Origin: Thermosporothrix hazakensis
GTDB taxonomy: Bacteria; Chloroflexota; Ktedonobacteria; Ktedonobacterales; Ktedonobacteraceae
Reading direction: 5' to 3'
Assembly (NCBI RefSeq): GCF_003253565.1
Contig: NZ_QKUF01000002.1
Span: forward strand, 186,001-250,000
DNA length: 64,000 nucleotides
In this document: positions 51,718 to 60,821 of the stretch, one piece after another
Numbering within the stretch: position 1 is the stretch's first letter
Layout: each line of letters opens with the position of its first letter
Made by a program: the position numbers and the translations under genes
The notes under the pieces: model-generated
Databases searched by the model: none
Told to the model about the DNA's origin: nothing
The model's input: only the letters and a program-made list of their open reading frames with translations

Positions 51718-52278
51718 ATGCATAAAAACAGGTACCGGTTAGCGTCTCGTCCCTGTATCTCGTTCCTCTTTCTGGCTATCTTTCCTGTTGCCTGTTCTGG
51801 TACGTCGACAAGCCACACGCTTCAACCATCCGTCGCCACAACACCGGCGCTCACCTCATCCCCTGCACAGCCAGATGCTCCACTGTCACCCGTCCCCGCA
51901 ACGTGTGCGCCCTCCAGGTTCCTTCCTGGACACGAAACGCAGGCGCAAGGTGTGAACGCTGAAGTCTGGGCGCTCTTCTTTGCCGATCCCCAAACAATCA
52001 AAGTTGGTGATGAGGTCAAAATTGTCTGGCGCATGACGGGAAATGGACCCTTCCAGGCGATCGCTCGACACGCCGGCAATGTTGAACTCAAGCCGGTCTG
52101 GGGGCCAGAAAAACATCTCGGCTCGAACTGGAAACATCCCGGTGAGGAGTGGGGCACAGGCTTCCGTTTCACGGCTCCCGGCTGCTGGAATCTGCATGTG
52201 ACCCGCGATCATGCAGCGGGCGATCTCTGGATCAGCGTTCAGGAAGCAGGAAAAGGAGCATATTCTATGGTATACTAA
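51718..52278 (+). CDS. Putative lipoprotein
   Basis: A 186-residue exported protein. The signal region ends in a lipobox-like FPVACSG (Cys about 27), followed by a Thr/Ser/Pro linker to about 65 and a globular domain with alternating strands (VWALFFADPQTIKVGDEVKI, GFRFTAPGCWNLHVTRDHAAG, WISVQ). The shape recalls Ig-like or DUF4469-like beta domains, not identified further. AAAGGAG precedes the ATG. A single gene. Confidence 0.75.
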   Translation: MHKNRYRLASRPCISFLFLAIFPVACSGTSTSHTLQPSVATTPALTSSPAQPDAPLSPVPATCAPSRFLPGHETQAQGVNAEVWALFFADPQTIKVGDEVKIVWRMTGNGPFQAIARHAGNVELKPVWGPEKHLGSNWKHPGEEWGTGFRFTAPGCWNLHVTRDHAAGDLWISVQEAGKGAYSMVY

Positions 52279-52366
52279 ACTCTATCAATAGAAATGACAA
52301 GGAAGAGAAACGATGCACGTTCCATATCTGGCTCAGACGCCTCCTCCTGCTATCTCCTTCGCGTAA
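52271..52366 (+). promoter_or_regulatory. Possible leader peptide and hairpin upstream of EamA transporter
   Basis: A -10-like TATACT at 52271-52276 is followed by AAGGAAGAG and the 17-codon frame MHVPYLAQTPPPAISFA (52313-52366), the end of which overlaps a hairpin (CTATCTCC with GGAGATAG). A second hairpin, AGGAGTAC/GTACTCCT, lies at 52408-52431. This is the layout of a translational attenuator; it is not proven. Confidence 0.4.
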
Positions 52367-52407
52367 CCGGGAGATAGAGGAGACAACAACATAGACCTCA
52401 TCAAAAA

Positions 52408-52431
52408 GGAGTACTGTGTGCGTGGTACTCC
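52408..52431 (+). other. Second hairpin in EamA leader
   Basis: AGGAGTAC and GTACTCCT form a perfect 8-bp stem, 68 bp before the EamA start. There is no T-run. It could act together with the leader peptide region. Confidence 0.4.
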
Positions 52432-52498
52432 TGCCTCATTGTGCCTCTATCCTCCCTCGCTTGTTCTTCAGTGATTCAGCAATTCAGGAGGCTCTTGT

Positions 52499-53428
52499 AT
52501 GAGGCATTCACGTGCTTCTCTTCGTTCGCTTGCTTCTGGTGGAGCAATCTCTATTCTACTGGGCTCTTTTTTTCTGGGAACTGCCGGGATCGCCTCGGCG
52601 CTGCTCAATCGTGTTCAGGACGTCTCACCGCTGACCATCGCCTTCTTACGAGTAGGGATCGCAACCCCATTTCTGTTCCTGCTTGCCTGGCCTTCCATGC
52701 GAAAGCAGCGTATACACTTACCCGATCTCTTCCTGCTGACGCTCATCGGAGGGGCGTTGGGGGGTTCCCATACGCTATTCTTCCTGTCGATCCCGCTGAT
52801 CGGCGTCACCCTGGCCGTCGTCATCTCGCTCTGCACGGCGCCGCTGGTTGTTGCTCTTGTCTCAGCATGGCTGTTCCATGAACGCCCGGGCGTGCGTTTG
52901 CTGATCGCGCTGCTTCTGGCGCTGGCTGGCACGCTCCTTCTAACACTGAGCGGGGAGAATGCGACCGGAATCGGGTTGACAACGCAGACACTCAATGGAA
53001 CGCTGATCGCCTTCGGCTCTGGCTGCTTCTATGCGGTCTTCATGCTGTTCTCGAAAATCGTTGCGCAGCGCTCCAGGAGCAGCAGTAGCCAGATCACAGC
53101 CTGGACGTTTTTGATGGCGACCCTGCTTCTGTTCCTGCTTGCTCTTGTCAGCGGCAACCTGCATCTGGCGCTCTCGCTGACCGGCTGGACGATCGCTGCC
53201 TATATGGGCATTGTGCCGACAGGACTGGCCTACTTCCTGATTCAATGGGGGTTGAGATCGGCATCCGCAACGGTTGCCTCTATCATTACACTGCTGGAAT
53301 CGGGGATTGCGGCGCTGCTCTCCTGGCTCTTCCTTCACGAGCAGATGGGAGCTCTGCGGCTCATTGGGGGCGGATTGCTGCTGTTCAGTGTCTGGCTCAT
53401 CTCATCGAAGCGGAACAAGACAGCGTAA
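52499..53428 (+). CDS. EamA-family (DMT superfamily) transporter
   Basis: A 309-residue, ten-helix exporter with two EamA repeats. The second repeat ends LLESGIAALLSWLFLHEQMG, the family's typical late signature. CAGGAGG lies seven bases before the ATG. Family members export amino acids, metabolites or drugs. A terminator lies between it and the convergent methyltransferase gene. Confidence 0.9.
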   Translation: MRHSRASLRSLASGGAISILLGSFFLGTAGIASALLNRVQDVSPLTIAFLRVGIATPFLFLLAWPSMRKQRIHLPDLFLLTLIGGALGGSHTLFFLSIPLIGVTLAVVISLCTAPLVVALVSAWLFHERPGVRLLIALLLALAGTLLLTLSGENATGIGLTTQTLNGTLIAFGSGCFYAVFMLFSKIVAQRSRSSSSQITAWTFLMATLLLFLLALVSGNLHLALSLTGWTIAAYMGIVPTGLAYFLIQWGLRSASATVASIITLLESGIAALLSWLFLHEQMGALRLIGGGLLLFSVWLISSKRNKTA

Positions 53429-53443
53429 TGCTGTAATAAAAAA

Positions 53444-53480
53444 CGGGAAGAGATCTTCTATAGTGGAAGATTTCTTCCCT
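53444..53480 (-). terminator. Terminator between EamA and methyltransferase genes
   Basis: GGGAAGAGATCTTC (53445-53458) pairs with GAAGATTTCTTCCC with one mismatch. On the minus strand it is followed by GTTTTTTATT. Confidence 0.85.
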
Positions 53481-53485
53481 GTCCA

Positions 53486-54283
53486 TCAGTTCGATGAGAT
53501 CGCCGTTCCAACGATAAGCGCGATCGGAATCGTGAAGTGTATCTCATCCCCGTCTGGCTCGATATGGAGAGCCGTGCGAATCTGCTCAGAGGCGGTAGAG
53601 AAGAGCTCTCGCAGCCGCTGCACATTCTCGGCAGAGGTACGCTGACGCTGTGTCCAGTTCAAGAAATCAAGCGAAATATCAAAAGAGCGCTCCTCATGTG
53701 CCTCAATGCCAGCTTCTTTCAATATTACGAGCCATTCAGACACCCGATGATTTCGGACATGCGAGGGATCACGCAACGCTTCAATCTCGTTCAAAAATCC
53801 GTCCAACGTCTCATCTTCAGGTGCAATTGAATCCAGAAGAACCAGCTTCCCACCGGACTTGAGCACTCGTGCCCATTCCTGTGCCGCCTGTGAGACATCG
53901 ATAAAATGGTGCGCAGCATAACGACAGGTCACCACGTCCACGTTGTTCTCTGGCAGTGGAAGCGCATGTGCATCGCCCCTGATAAACTCCACGTTTGTGA
54001 TTCCCCGCTCACGAGCCAGGTGTCTGCCACCTTCCAGCATCGACTCGGTTAAATCAACGGCCACCACTTCATGCGCAAAAGGAGCCAGCGCAAGCGCGGT
54101 GTGGCCGGTCCCGGTCGCCACATCAACAACGCGCTCGCTTCCTGTCAGGGCTGCCGCTTCTACCAGCCAGGGGAGGTCCGGACCTGCCGCATGCACCGTA
54201 CTGGTCACATAGTCCTTTGCTGCTGCCCCAAATTGCTGTTGAATCTGCTGTCTCTTTTTCTCTTCATTACTATCCTGACTCAT
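53486..54283 (-). CDS. Class I SAM-dependent methyltransferase
   Basis: 265 residues. Motif I is VVDVATGTGHTALALA, and the acidic strand end is VAVDLTESML. Motif II-like ALPLPENNVDVVTCRYAAHHF and RVLKSGGKLVLLD complete the Rossmann fold of the UbiE/COQ5-like group. Start chosen at the ATG 54283, with AGAGGA upstream. The substrate cannot be inferred. A single gene. Confidence 0.9.
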   Translation of the reverse strand: MSQDSNEEKKRQQIQQQFGAAAKDYVTSTVHAAGPDLPWLVEAAALTGSERVVDVATGTGHTALALAPFAHEVVAVDLTESMLEGGRHLARERGITNVEFIRGDAHALPLPENNVDVVTCRYAAHHFIDVSQAAQEWARVLKSGGKLVLLDSIAPEDETLDGFLNEIEALRDPSHVRNHRVSEWLVILKEAGIEAHEERSFDISLDFLNWTQRQRTSAENVQRLRELFSTASEQIRTALHIEPDGDEIHFTIPIALIVGTAISSN

Positions 54284-54560
54284 TATACTTTTCCTCTCTG
54301 TCTTCTCTACTGCGCTTTTCGTTTGCGCTTTACCGAAAGTATACAGGCAAAGAGCGATACTGTCCAATGCTTCTTTCTCTCAAAGTTGATAACAAAGCAG
54401 CATCATGTGCACCGGATGGGCGTGCCTTGACGTCGAAGCCATATCACCTTCGCAAAGGAGTATGCAGCTTTCCTCACTCCCTGGAAATTCGTTGTCCCCT
54501 TTTTTGAAGAGCTTCGTATAGATATATAAAGATTCTTTTTCTTCAACAGGAGTACTGAAC

Positions 54561-55118
54561 ATGGAATGGTATAACCAACCATCAAGATGGGAAGTGCGAG
54601 GCAGTTCCATCACCATTCAAACCGAGCCGAACACAGACTACTGGCGACAGACCAGTTATGGCTTTACCTATGATAGCGGCCATTTCTACTACCAGACGTG
54701 GCAGGGGAACTTTCAAGCTGAGGTCCAATTCAGCGGAGCCTACCAGCACCTGTACGATCAGGCCGGGCTTATGGTACGCGTCGATGCAGAAAACTGGATC
54801 AAATGTGGCATAGAATATCTTGATGGCGTTCAGCATATCAGCGCTGTCGTTACGCGGGTCTACTCTGATTGGTCCATTGGCGTCGCGCTTCCTGACAATC
54901 CCCCTTCTCTCTGGCTCCGTCTCAAGCGAGAGGGCGATGCGGTAGAAGTGCAATACGCGCTCGATAGGCAGACGTATCGGCTGCTCCGCTTAGCCTATTT
55001 CCCGCCAGTTGACGAAGTGCAGGTCGGGCTGATGTGCGCTGCACCTCAAGGACCGGGCTTCCCTGTCACCTTTACCGATTTTCGGGTTGGTTCGATACCG
55101 ACACTCATGGAGGAATAG
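54561..55118 (+). CDS. DUF1349-domain protein (concanavalin-like)
   Basis: 185 residues. The beta-sandwich pattern is clear: FTYDSGHFYYQTW, AEVQFSGAYQHLYDQAGLMVRVDAEN, CGIEYLDG, VTRVYSDWS and QVGLMCAAPQG. DUF1349/YesU-like proteins are jelly rolls of the xylosidase C-terminal type. ACAGGAGTACTGAAC precedes the ATG. The protein has no signal peptide. Function unknown. Confidence 0.85.
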   Translation: MEWYNQPSRWEVRGSSITIQTEPNTDYWRQTSYGFTYDSGHFYYQTWQGNFQAEVQFSGAYQHLYDQAGLMVRVDAENWIKCGIEYLDGVQHISAVVTRVYSDWSIGVALPDNPPSLWLRLKREGDAVEVQYALDRQTYRLLRLAYFPPVDEVQVGLMCAAPQGPGFPVTFTDFRVGSIPTLMEE

Positions 55119-55165
55119 CACGCCTCTACTGCACCATAGGAGTATAGCGCAACTCTGGTAGCAAG

Positions 55166-55197
55166 AAGCTGTCCCTGTATAGAGAGACAGTTTCTGG
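55166..55197 (+). terminator. Hairpin after DUF1349 gene
   Basis: AGAAGCTGTC and GACAGTTTCT pair with one G-T pair. No T-run. Confidence 0.4.
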
Positions 55198-55334
55198 TAC
55201 TCCATGTTACCTTTTACAACGCCATTCGATCTATATGATAGGGAGCCACTTTCTCTACCGGAGAAGGCCCACTCTCTTTCATTGGATGGAGAGATATAAG
55301 CGTTTGTCCCACTCAAACGAAGGAAGGAACCAGC

Positions 55335-55691
55335 ATGAAACGACTCCGTACATTGCTCATTATGATCCCTGTCGCTGCCCTGCTTGCAGGTCTGCTTGTT
55401 TTACAGCCCACTCAGCAGGCAAGTGCACACACACAGACAGTGCAGAAGGTAGCTGCCGCAGCAGAGGAGCCAGTTAACGAGGGCGATGTTCTCAACTGGG
55501 CGAGTGTACGTACCGGCCCCGCAACAACCTACTCAATTGTGACGACGTATCCACCACGCAAGCACGTCCTCATTTATGAAGAGGTAGTGGGAGAAAATGT
55601 CTGGGGCACAACTCCTATCTGGTATCGCGTTTCACCACACGATCAACCACCCCTGTTCATTTATGGTGGCCTTGTAGCTGTCGTGAAATAA
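55335..55691 (+). CDS. Secreted SH3-like small protein
   Basis: 118 residues with a signal peptide (about 1-31, ending ASA-H). The mature part contains LNWASVRTGPATTYSIVTTYP and YEEVVGENVWGTTPIWYRV, the arrangement of bacterial SH3 domains that bind peptidoglycan or peptides. GAAGGAAGG precedes the ATG. It has no catalytic domain. A stand-alone gene. Confidence 0.8.
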   Translation: MKRLRTLLIMIPVAALLAGLLVLQPTQQASAHTQTVQKVAAAAEEPVNEGDVLNWASVRTGPATTYSIVTTYPPRKHVLIYEEVVGENVWGTTPIWYRVSPHDQPPLFIYGGLVAVVK

Positions 55692-56009
55692 ATTGATATG
55701 CAAGGTCATGGTAGCGGTGCCAGAAAACATCGCTACCAGCCCGCTCAGGACACTATCAGACACGCTCAGGTACCTGAAGGAAGGTCACATCTGGTTCGTC
55801 TTCCAGAATGCCTTTATATTGTTTTCGCTCCTTCTGCTCCGAATACCCTGGCATCCTTTTTCGTCTGGGCTGTAGAAGCACACCTTTGAGCCCGCCCACC
55901 TCTCCCCCGGTCAGTACTCCCCTCTGGTAGAGATACAAAAGTTAGCATATACTATGTTTGGTTCTTAAAACAACAGGATTTTCTAGCAGAAAAAAGAGAG
56001 GCTCCTTTC
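55692..56009. other. Intergenic region
   Basis: About 320 bp without a supported gene. GGTAGCG (55710-55716) and CGCTACC (55731-55737) form a perfect hairpin just after the SH3 gene that probably marks the 3' end. No promoter is obvious. Confidence 0.5.
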
Positions 56010-56975
56010 ATGCCAGTAGCGCTACTGATTATCGCCATTATTCTCGTCATCCTTCTTCTTGCCCTTCTTCTCTCCTGTTTCTACTTCTATCATACTGCCA
56101 TTTCACGTCGCGAAAAAACCTTTCTGGCAGAAGACCCGAGCTTACAGGAAGTGAACCGCACATCCGCCGACGAGACACCCTGGATCGAGCAACAGTCGTT
56201 CGAGATAATCGATATTCGCTCCTATGACGGACTGCGACTGCGCGGCTATTTTCTCCGGGCTCCCGAGCCCACAACAAAGACAGTGATCCTTGCGCATGGC
56301 TATGGCGGCGAGGCAAAAAAGGATATGGGCGGGTTTGCACACCTGTATTACGAGACCCTCGGCTTCAACGTCCTCCTGCCCGACGCCCGGGGTCATGGCC
56401 AGAGCGAGGGCAACTATATCGGGTTTGGTTGGCATGAGCGCAAAGATTACGTTCAGTGGATTCACACACTCATCCAGCGTCTCGGCGAAAACATAGAGAT
56501 CGTCCTGCATGGCGTCTCAATGGGCGGCGCAACGGTGCTGATGACCAGTGGCGAAAACCTGCCGCCCCAGGTTAAGTGCATCATTTCTGACTGCGCCTAT
56601 ACATCTGTCGTCGACATTTTAAGCTACCAGGCGAAGCGCATGTATCATCTGCCACCATTCCCGTTCGTCCCGGTGACCAGCCTGATCTGTCGGCTGCTCG
56701 CTGGCTACTCGTTTGAGGAGGCATCGGCGCTCAAGCAGGTTGCAAAGGCCAAAATCCCGATTCTCTTTATTCATGGAGATACAGATACATTCGTGCCCAC
56801 GGCAATGGTCTATCCGCTCTATGAGCAGTGCAAGAGCAGTCCTAAAGAGCTGTATCTTGTGCCCGGAGCCGAGCACGCAATGGCCTATACTGTCGACCCT
56901 GTCACCTATACCAGCAGAATTTCACAATTTATTGATCACTGCCTGCAACCGGCTCAGCCAATCCCTACCATCTGA
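56010..56975 (+). CDS. Membrane-anchored alpha/beta hydrolase
   Basis: 321 residues. An N-terminal membrane helix (about 3-28) precedes a hydrolase domain. It has VILAHGYGGEAKK (oxyanion side), DARGHGQSEG, the nucleophile elbow GVSMGGA, FIHGDTDTFVP (acid) and GAEHAMAY (His). The ATG follows a GAGAGGCTCC stretch, a weak ribosome site. Similar proteins are the YqkD/DUF1749-type or BAAT-like hydrolases. The active site may face the cell wall. A strong terminator follows. Confidence 0.88.
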   Translation: MPVALLIIAIILVILLLALLLSCFYFYHTAISRREKTFLAEDPSLQEVNRTSADETPWIEQQSFEIIDIRSYDGLRLRGYFLRAPEPTTKTVILAHGYGGEAKKDMGGFAHLYYETLGFNVLLPDARGHGQSEGNYIGFGWHERKDYVQWIHTLIQRLGENIEIVLHGVSMGGATVLMTSGENLPPQVKCIISDCAYTSVVDILSYQAKRMYHLPPFPFVPVTSLICRLLAGYSFEEASALKQVAKAKIPILFIHGDTDTFVPTAMVYPLYEQCKSSPKELYLVPGAEHAMAYTVDPVTYTSRISQFIDHCLQPAQPIPTI

Positions 56976-56989
56976 TTTCGATCCCTCCA

Positions 56990-57027
56990 CAGGCCGCTGA
57001 CATGATTTTCAGCGGCCTGTTTTTTTC
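56990..57027 (+). terminator. Rho-independent terminator after membrane hydrolase
   Basis: CAGGCCGCTGA pairs with TCAGCGGCCTG (11 bp), followed by seven T. The best terminator in the window. Confidence 0.93.
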
Positions 57028-57093
57028 TGCCCACTTGACGGCCTTTTCTCCCATACGTTATACTGAAACCATATTTCCACATATTGAATTTCA

Positions 57094-57108
57094 TTCCATA
57101 TATTGGAA
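57094..57108. promoter_or_regulatory. Palindrome upstream of MFS exporter
   Basis: TTCCATATATTGGAA has perfect 5-bp arms around a TATAT core. A TTCC also lies 19 bp upstream. It is just before the transporter start and may be an operator. Confidence 0.4.
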
Positions 57109-57129
57109 TAGAAAGGATAAGACAGGACA

Positions 57130-58347
57130 GTGACAGCAAACACACAGCGACTTTCGCGCCCGCTGCAATTCCTGATTGGTGGCTCATTTCTCAACAAACT
57201 GGGGGAATTCGTTATTCCCTTTCTCACTATTTATCTGACCTCGGCCCGGGGTCTCTCAGCCGGTCAGGCCTCGTTCATTGTTTCACTCTATGGGCTTGGC
57301 CTGTTACTTGCCAGCCTGGTCGGGGGTTTCCTCACCGACCTGATCGGGAGACGCTCAACCATGACGCTCAGCATGATACTCTCATCGATAACGATGGTCA
57401 TACTTGGGAGCGTGCGTCATCTCGTCCTGATTACAGGTCTGGTTTTTCTGCTCAGTCTCTTTACCGGAATGCTTCGTCCCGCCGCCTCAGCAGCAATCGC
57501 AGACCTTACCAGAACGCCTGCTGAACGCATGAGAGTCTATAGCCTGCGCTACTGGGCGAACAACGTCGGGGCCTCCGTTGGGCCGTTGCTCGCAGGCTTC
57601 CTTGCCCATTTCTCGTATTTCATCATGTTTCTTGGTGATGCCTTCAGCTCATTTATCTTCGGTGCGCTGATCTGGTTTGGTGTTCCCGAAACACGACCCC
57701 GAGGAAGTCGAAAAAAGCAGGCTGGCAACGGGAAACGCGGTCTGCTTGCCGCCCTCGCGAATCCGCTCTTGCTGTGCTACGCTACATTGATCCTGCTCAA
57801 TGGAACCATCTACCGCCAGTACTCGGTAGCCCTGCCGCTGGATATGGAAGCGCATGGTCTGGGAGAACAGTATTACGGAATGGTGCTGGCCGTCAATGGA
57901 GTGGTCATCGTGCTCGCCAGTATTCCAGTCAACCGTTTCTTTGAACGCTTTTCCGCAAATTCGACTCTGGCTCTGGCAGCCGTTCTGCTCGGGTGTGGCT
58001 TTGGCATGATCGCGCTGCTACAGAGCTTTCCCTGGTATCTTGTCTCAGTAGTCGTCTGGACACTTGGAGAGCTGCTCAGTACACCCGTTGAAAATGCCGT
58101 AATCGCCGACATTGCTCCCGCTCACCTGAATGGATCCTATCAGGGTGTTCATAGCGCGGCCCGCAGCTTCGCCACCTTTACCGCTCCCCTGATCGGTGGC
58201 CTGGTATTCGAGCATCTGGGCCCTGCCTATCTCTGGATCGGCTGTCTGGGGATGGGATTGCTTGTCGCCTGCTGCTACCTGTTTTTGCGGGCACTCCGAG
58301 CCAGACAACAGTCTCACTCTCTGCTCGAAGCGCATGCAGGCGACTGA
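57130..58347 (+). CDS. MFS transporter, MdtH-like (multidrug type)
   Basis: 405 residues with twelve hydrophobic helices. GSFLNKLGEFVIPFLTIYLT (TM1), the A-motif GGFLTDLIGRRSTM, LRYWANNVGASVGPLLAGFL (the antiporter motif C area) and GELLSTPVENAVIADIAP are typical of MdtH-like exporters. The start is a GTG at 57130. Which substrates it exports is not known. A single gene. Confidence 0.9.
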   Translation: MTANTQRLSRPLQFLIGGSFLNKLGEFVIPFLTIYLTSARGLSAGQASFIVSLYGLGLLLASLVGGFLTDLIGRRSTMTLSMILSSITMVILGSVRHLVLITGLVFLLSLFTGMLRPAASAAIADLTRTPAERMRVYSLRYWANNVGASVGPLLAGFLAHFSYFIMFLGDAFSSFIFGALIWFGVPETRPRGSRKKQAGNGKRGLLAALANPLLLCYATLILLNGTIYRQYSVALPLDMEAHGLGEQYYGMVLAVNGVVIVLASIPVNRFFERFSANSTLALAAVLLGCGFGMIALLQSFPWYLVSVVVWTLGELLSTPVENAVIADIAPAHLNGSYQGVHSAARSFATFTAPLIGGLVFEHLGPAYLWIGCLGMGLLVACCYLFLRALRARQQSHSLLEAHAGD

Positions 58348-58513
58348 TCCACTCCGGGTAGAAACGCTTTTCTGCTCTGGTACTATGTTCATAGAGGCAT
58401 GCAACCACCCGGGGGCCGAGACAAGCTCAGCCCCTTTTTCTTGCCTCACCCTACCTGGTGTACCATTCTTCCTTCTCATTCTGGCAGAAAGGAGTACTCA
58501 CCTTGAACAGGAT

Positions 58514-59623
58514 ATGAAGAACAGCTACTATAGAAGAATTACGTCCCTTATAGTATTAGCATTCCTCTGTGGTCTATGTATTATCGGGCTGATGACTCCC
58601 GCACTGCCAGTCACAAAAGAGGCTCATTCACAATCTACAGGCGCACAAAAGCCTCTTGCGTCTACTGAGTTAACAATGGTTATGAAGCAGCGCGCACAGC
58701 GGAAATTGCAGATGCTGGAAAGCAGCGTTCAGCTTCTGGGACAACGCGCCACCAGAGCCCGACAGCAGCTACAGCAAACCCGTGCTCAGTACGCCACCCT
58801 GACCACAAAGCAGGATTACCTGCACTTTTTCATCCAGACCGGCACCTATCTGACCGGGCTACAAAAGGAGCTCGCGCAGCAAAACCCCGCACAGATGCTC
58901 GCTCTGTATCTGCATTATGTCCAGCAATGGGGCGATGCGCATCGCTATTATGACGCCTTCGATGGCAAGGACTACTATCTCAATTCCAGCTATCTCACGA
59001 TGGATGGCAAGAATGGGACACTCTATGGAGCAGGCGCCCTCTTACGCGAGATGGTCCAGCAGCACACTTCAGACGCCTTGCAGCATATCCAGGATACCTA
59101 TTTTCTCCATTCCATGCTAGAAGCCAATGTCGAGGATATGACACCTTTCAATCGACCCCATGCGGTTGATAGCCGGCTTCTTTCCTATTTCAAGCTTGAG
59201 AAGGAACACGTTTTAGTTCTCTCGCTAACCGAGCAGGCAGTCCGGATCTATCGTCATGGCGCGCTGGAACGTAGCTTTCTGGTGACAACCGGGCGGCATC
59301 ATCGCCCCACACCGCCGGGCCTGTTCCGCCTGGGCCAGCACCAGAAGAATATTGTGCTTCATTCCTATGACGCGCCCTCTTCGCCCGATTACTACTCGCC
59401 CACCACGGTGCAACACGCTATCCAGTTCTGGGAGAACGGCTATCTGCTTCATAGCTCACCCTGGCGCCAGGATTATGGCCCGTTCACCCAGTTTCCTCAT
59501 CGCGATTCTGGTGGCAATCCTGAGGGGAACAACGGGAGTCATGGCTGTATCAATGTGCCCCCGGCAACGCTGGCACAGCTTGAACCATCACTGACCGAAC
59601 AGACCCGGCTCCTCATCTTCTAA
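58514..59623 (+). CDS. L,D-transpeptidase (YkuD domain), membrane-anchored
   Basis: 369 residues. One N-terminal membrane segment (about 9-30), a helical region rich in Gln and Ala (about 40-190, with repeated LQ pairs), and a C-terminal YkuD domain. The catalytic motif is GSHGCINVPP (His343, Cys345), preceded by HRPTPPGLFRL and HRDSGGNPEGNNGSHG. It would crosslink peptidoglycan or attach proteins to it outside the membrane. I chose the ATG at 58514; the frame extends to 58196, but that part overlaps the MFS gene and lacks family features. Confidence 0.9.
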   Translation: MKNSYYRRITSLIVLAFLCGLCIIGLMTPALPVTKEAHSQSTGAQKPLASTELTMVMKQRAQRKLQMLESSVQLLGQRATRARQQLQQTRAQYATLTTKQDYLHFFIQTGTYLTGLQKELAQQNPAQMLALYLHYVQQWGDAHRYYDAFDGKDYYLNSSYLTMDGKNGTLYGAGALLREMVQQHTSDALQHIQDTYFLHSMLEANVEDMTPFNRPHAVDSRLLSYFKLEKEHVLVLSLTEQAVRIYRHGALERSFLVTTGRHHRPTPPGLFRLGQHQKNIVLHSYDAPSSPDYYSPTTVQHAIQFWENGYLLHSSPWRQDYGPFTQFPHRDSGGNPEGNNGSHGCINVPPATLAQLEPSLTEQTRLLIF

Positions 59624-59626
59624 GTC

Positions 59627-59660
59627 GGAGAAGCGAGTTTCGCGCCACTCGCTTCTCTGC
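59627..59660. terminator. Bidirectional terminator between L,D-transpeptidase and TPM protein
   Basis: GAGAAGCGAG and CTCGCTTCTC form a perfect 10-bp stem, followed by TGCCGTTTCTTC. Convergent genes share it. Confidence 0.75.
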
Positions 59661-59706
59661 CGTTTCTTCTATCAGCGCGTCCAGATCTACTATAGAGGAA
59701 TCCTGC

Positions 59707-60555
59707 TTAGAACCCTTCGTCGTCAGAGTCAAACCCGCTACTCCCAAAACTCTCATCCTCCGCATCGATATCCTCGTACACGCTGCCTCCAACCAGATCT
59801 TCCTGATTCTCAGCCTCATGCTGTGCCTGCTGACTGCCAAGTGCATAGCCAACCAACCCGCCCGCTACAGCGCCAATACCACCGGCAACCAGCGGATTCA
59901 TTCCCCCCTGCTGTGGAGCCTCGTCATATACAGGTTGTCTGTAATAGTCATAATTCGGCGCCTCTGGCTGGTGCATCGGGGTAAATCCAGTGGCTTCATG
60001 CGGCTGTGCCTCGTTCTGGCGCCGTTTCAGGAACAGGAACAACGCAATACCACCAATGACCAGCACTCCCAGAATCAATACAGGGACCAGCCAACCGCCA
60101 CCGCTCTGTTGTGGAAGCTTCTCAAGCGCCGCCAGAACGGCTTCAGTATAGTTCCCCTTGCGCTCATATGTATTTTCAAGCGCGTCTACTGCTTCTTTTA
60201 CCTGATTTCCGGAAAGCTTCACATCCTTTCCGTAGGCAAGGGCAATATCTTTTGTTCCGGTATTCAGCGCAAGCACAATCTGATTTTTGGCGGTGATCTC
60301 CTTTTCAGCCGCCCGTACAAAGCTATCTGATGAACCACGAAAGCTCTTCATCGTGTAAATCTTGATCGGGTACTCAAGCTTCTTCGCGGCCTCCTCAACC
60401 CGCCCGATATTTAAGACCCCGGCTCGATCGAAGATCTTCACCTCCGCGGCCCGGGCAACTGAGGCTGTCCATACAAATAGGCTCAATGCGCCCAACAACG
60501 CAAGTAACAGGCCAGACAAGCGGCTTCTGAGCAATGGTTCCTCCGCTATCCTCAT
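59707..60555 (-). CDS. TPM-domain membrane protein
   Basis: 282 residues. A signal peptide (about 1-36, ARA-A) leads to a TPM/DUF477 domain (FDRAGVLNIGRVEEAAKKLE, FVRAAEKEITAKNQIVLALNT, DIALAYGKDVKL) that in characterised members has a phosphatase or chaperone role. A membrane helix (about 157-177) and a Pro/Tyr-rich cytoplasmic tail follow. That tail has a Gly-zipper (GGIGAVAGGLVGYALG) and ends acidic (EDIDAEDESFGSSGFDSDDEGF). The start is placed at 60555. Confidence 0.85.
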   Translation of the reverse strand: MRIAEEPLLRSRLSGLLLALLGALSLFVWTASVARAAEVKIFDRAGVLNIGRVEEAAKKLEYPIKIYTMKSFRGSSDSFVRAAEKEITAKNQIVLALNTGTKDIALAYGKDVKLSGNQVKEAVDALENTYERKGNYTEAVLAALEKLPQQSGGGWLVPVLILGVLVIGGIALFLFLKRRQNEAQPHEATGFTPMHQPEAPNYDYYRQPVYDEAPQQGGMNPLVAGGIGAVAGGLVGYALGSQQAQHEAENQEDLVGGSVYEDIDAEDESFGSSGFDSDDEGF

Positions 60556-60821
60556 AGACCTTTCTCCATTCTAGGCAACTTTCATACCAGATGCAGGTAG
60601 GTCAGAAAGCCATCTCTCGACTGTGCAGGAGCTTCCTGACTGGAATGCATTATAAACCTTTAGTATGAGAAGAGTCTGAGAGAATCGATGCACGCAGAAA
60701 TACTGCTTGCTTGCATTATGCTCCCTCGCTTGACCGCCGCTTGAACCAAATAACCATATCTGCTATAGTCAATTCTAGAGAACCTTTGAGAGAGACAAAG
60801 AGATTGCTTTGAGAAGGTATC

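Noticed and set aside
58196..58513. Upstream extension of the L,D-transpeptidase frame
   Set aside because: It overlaps the MFS transporter gene and has no family features; the ATG at 58514 gives a normal N-terminal membrane segment.
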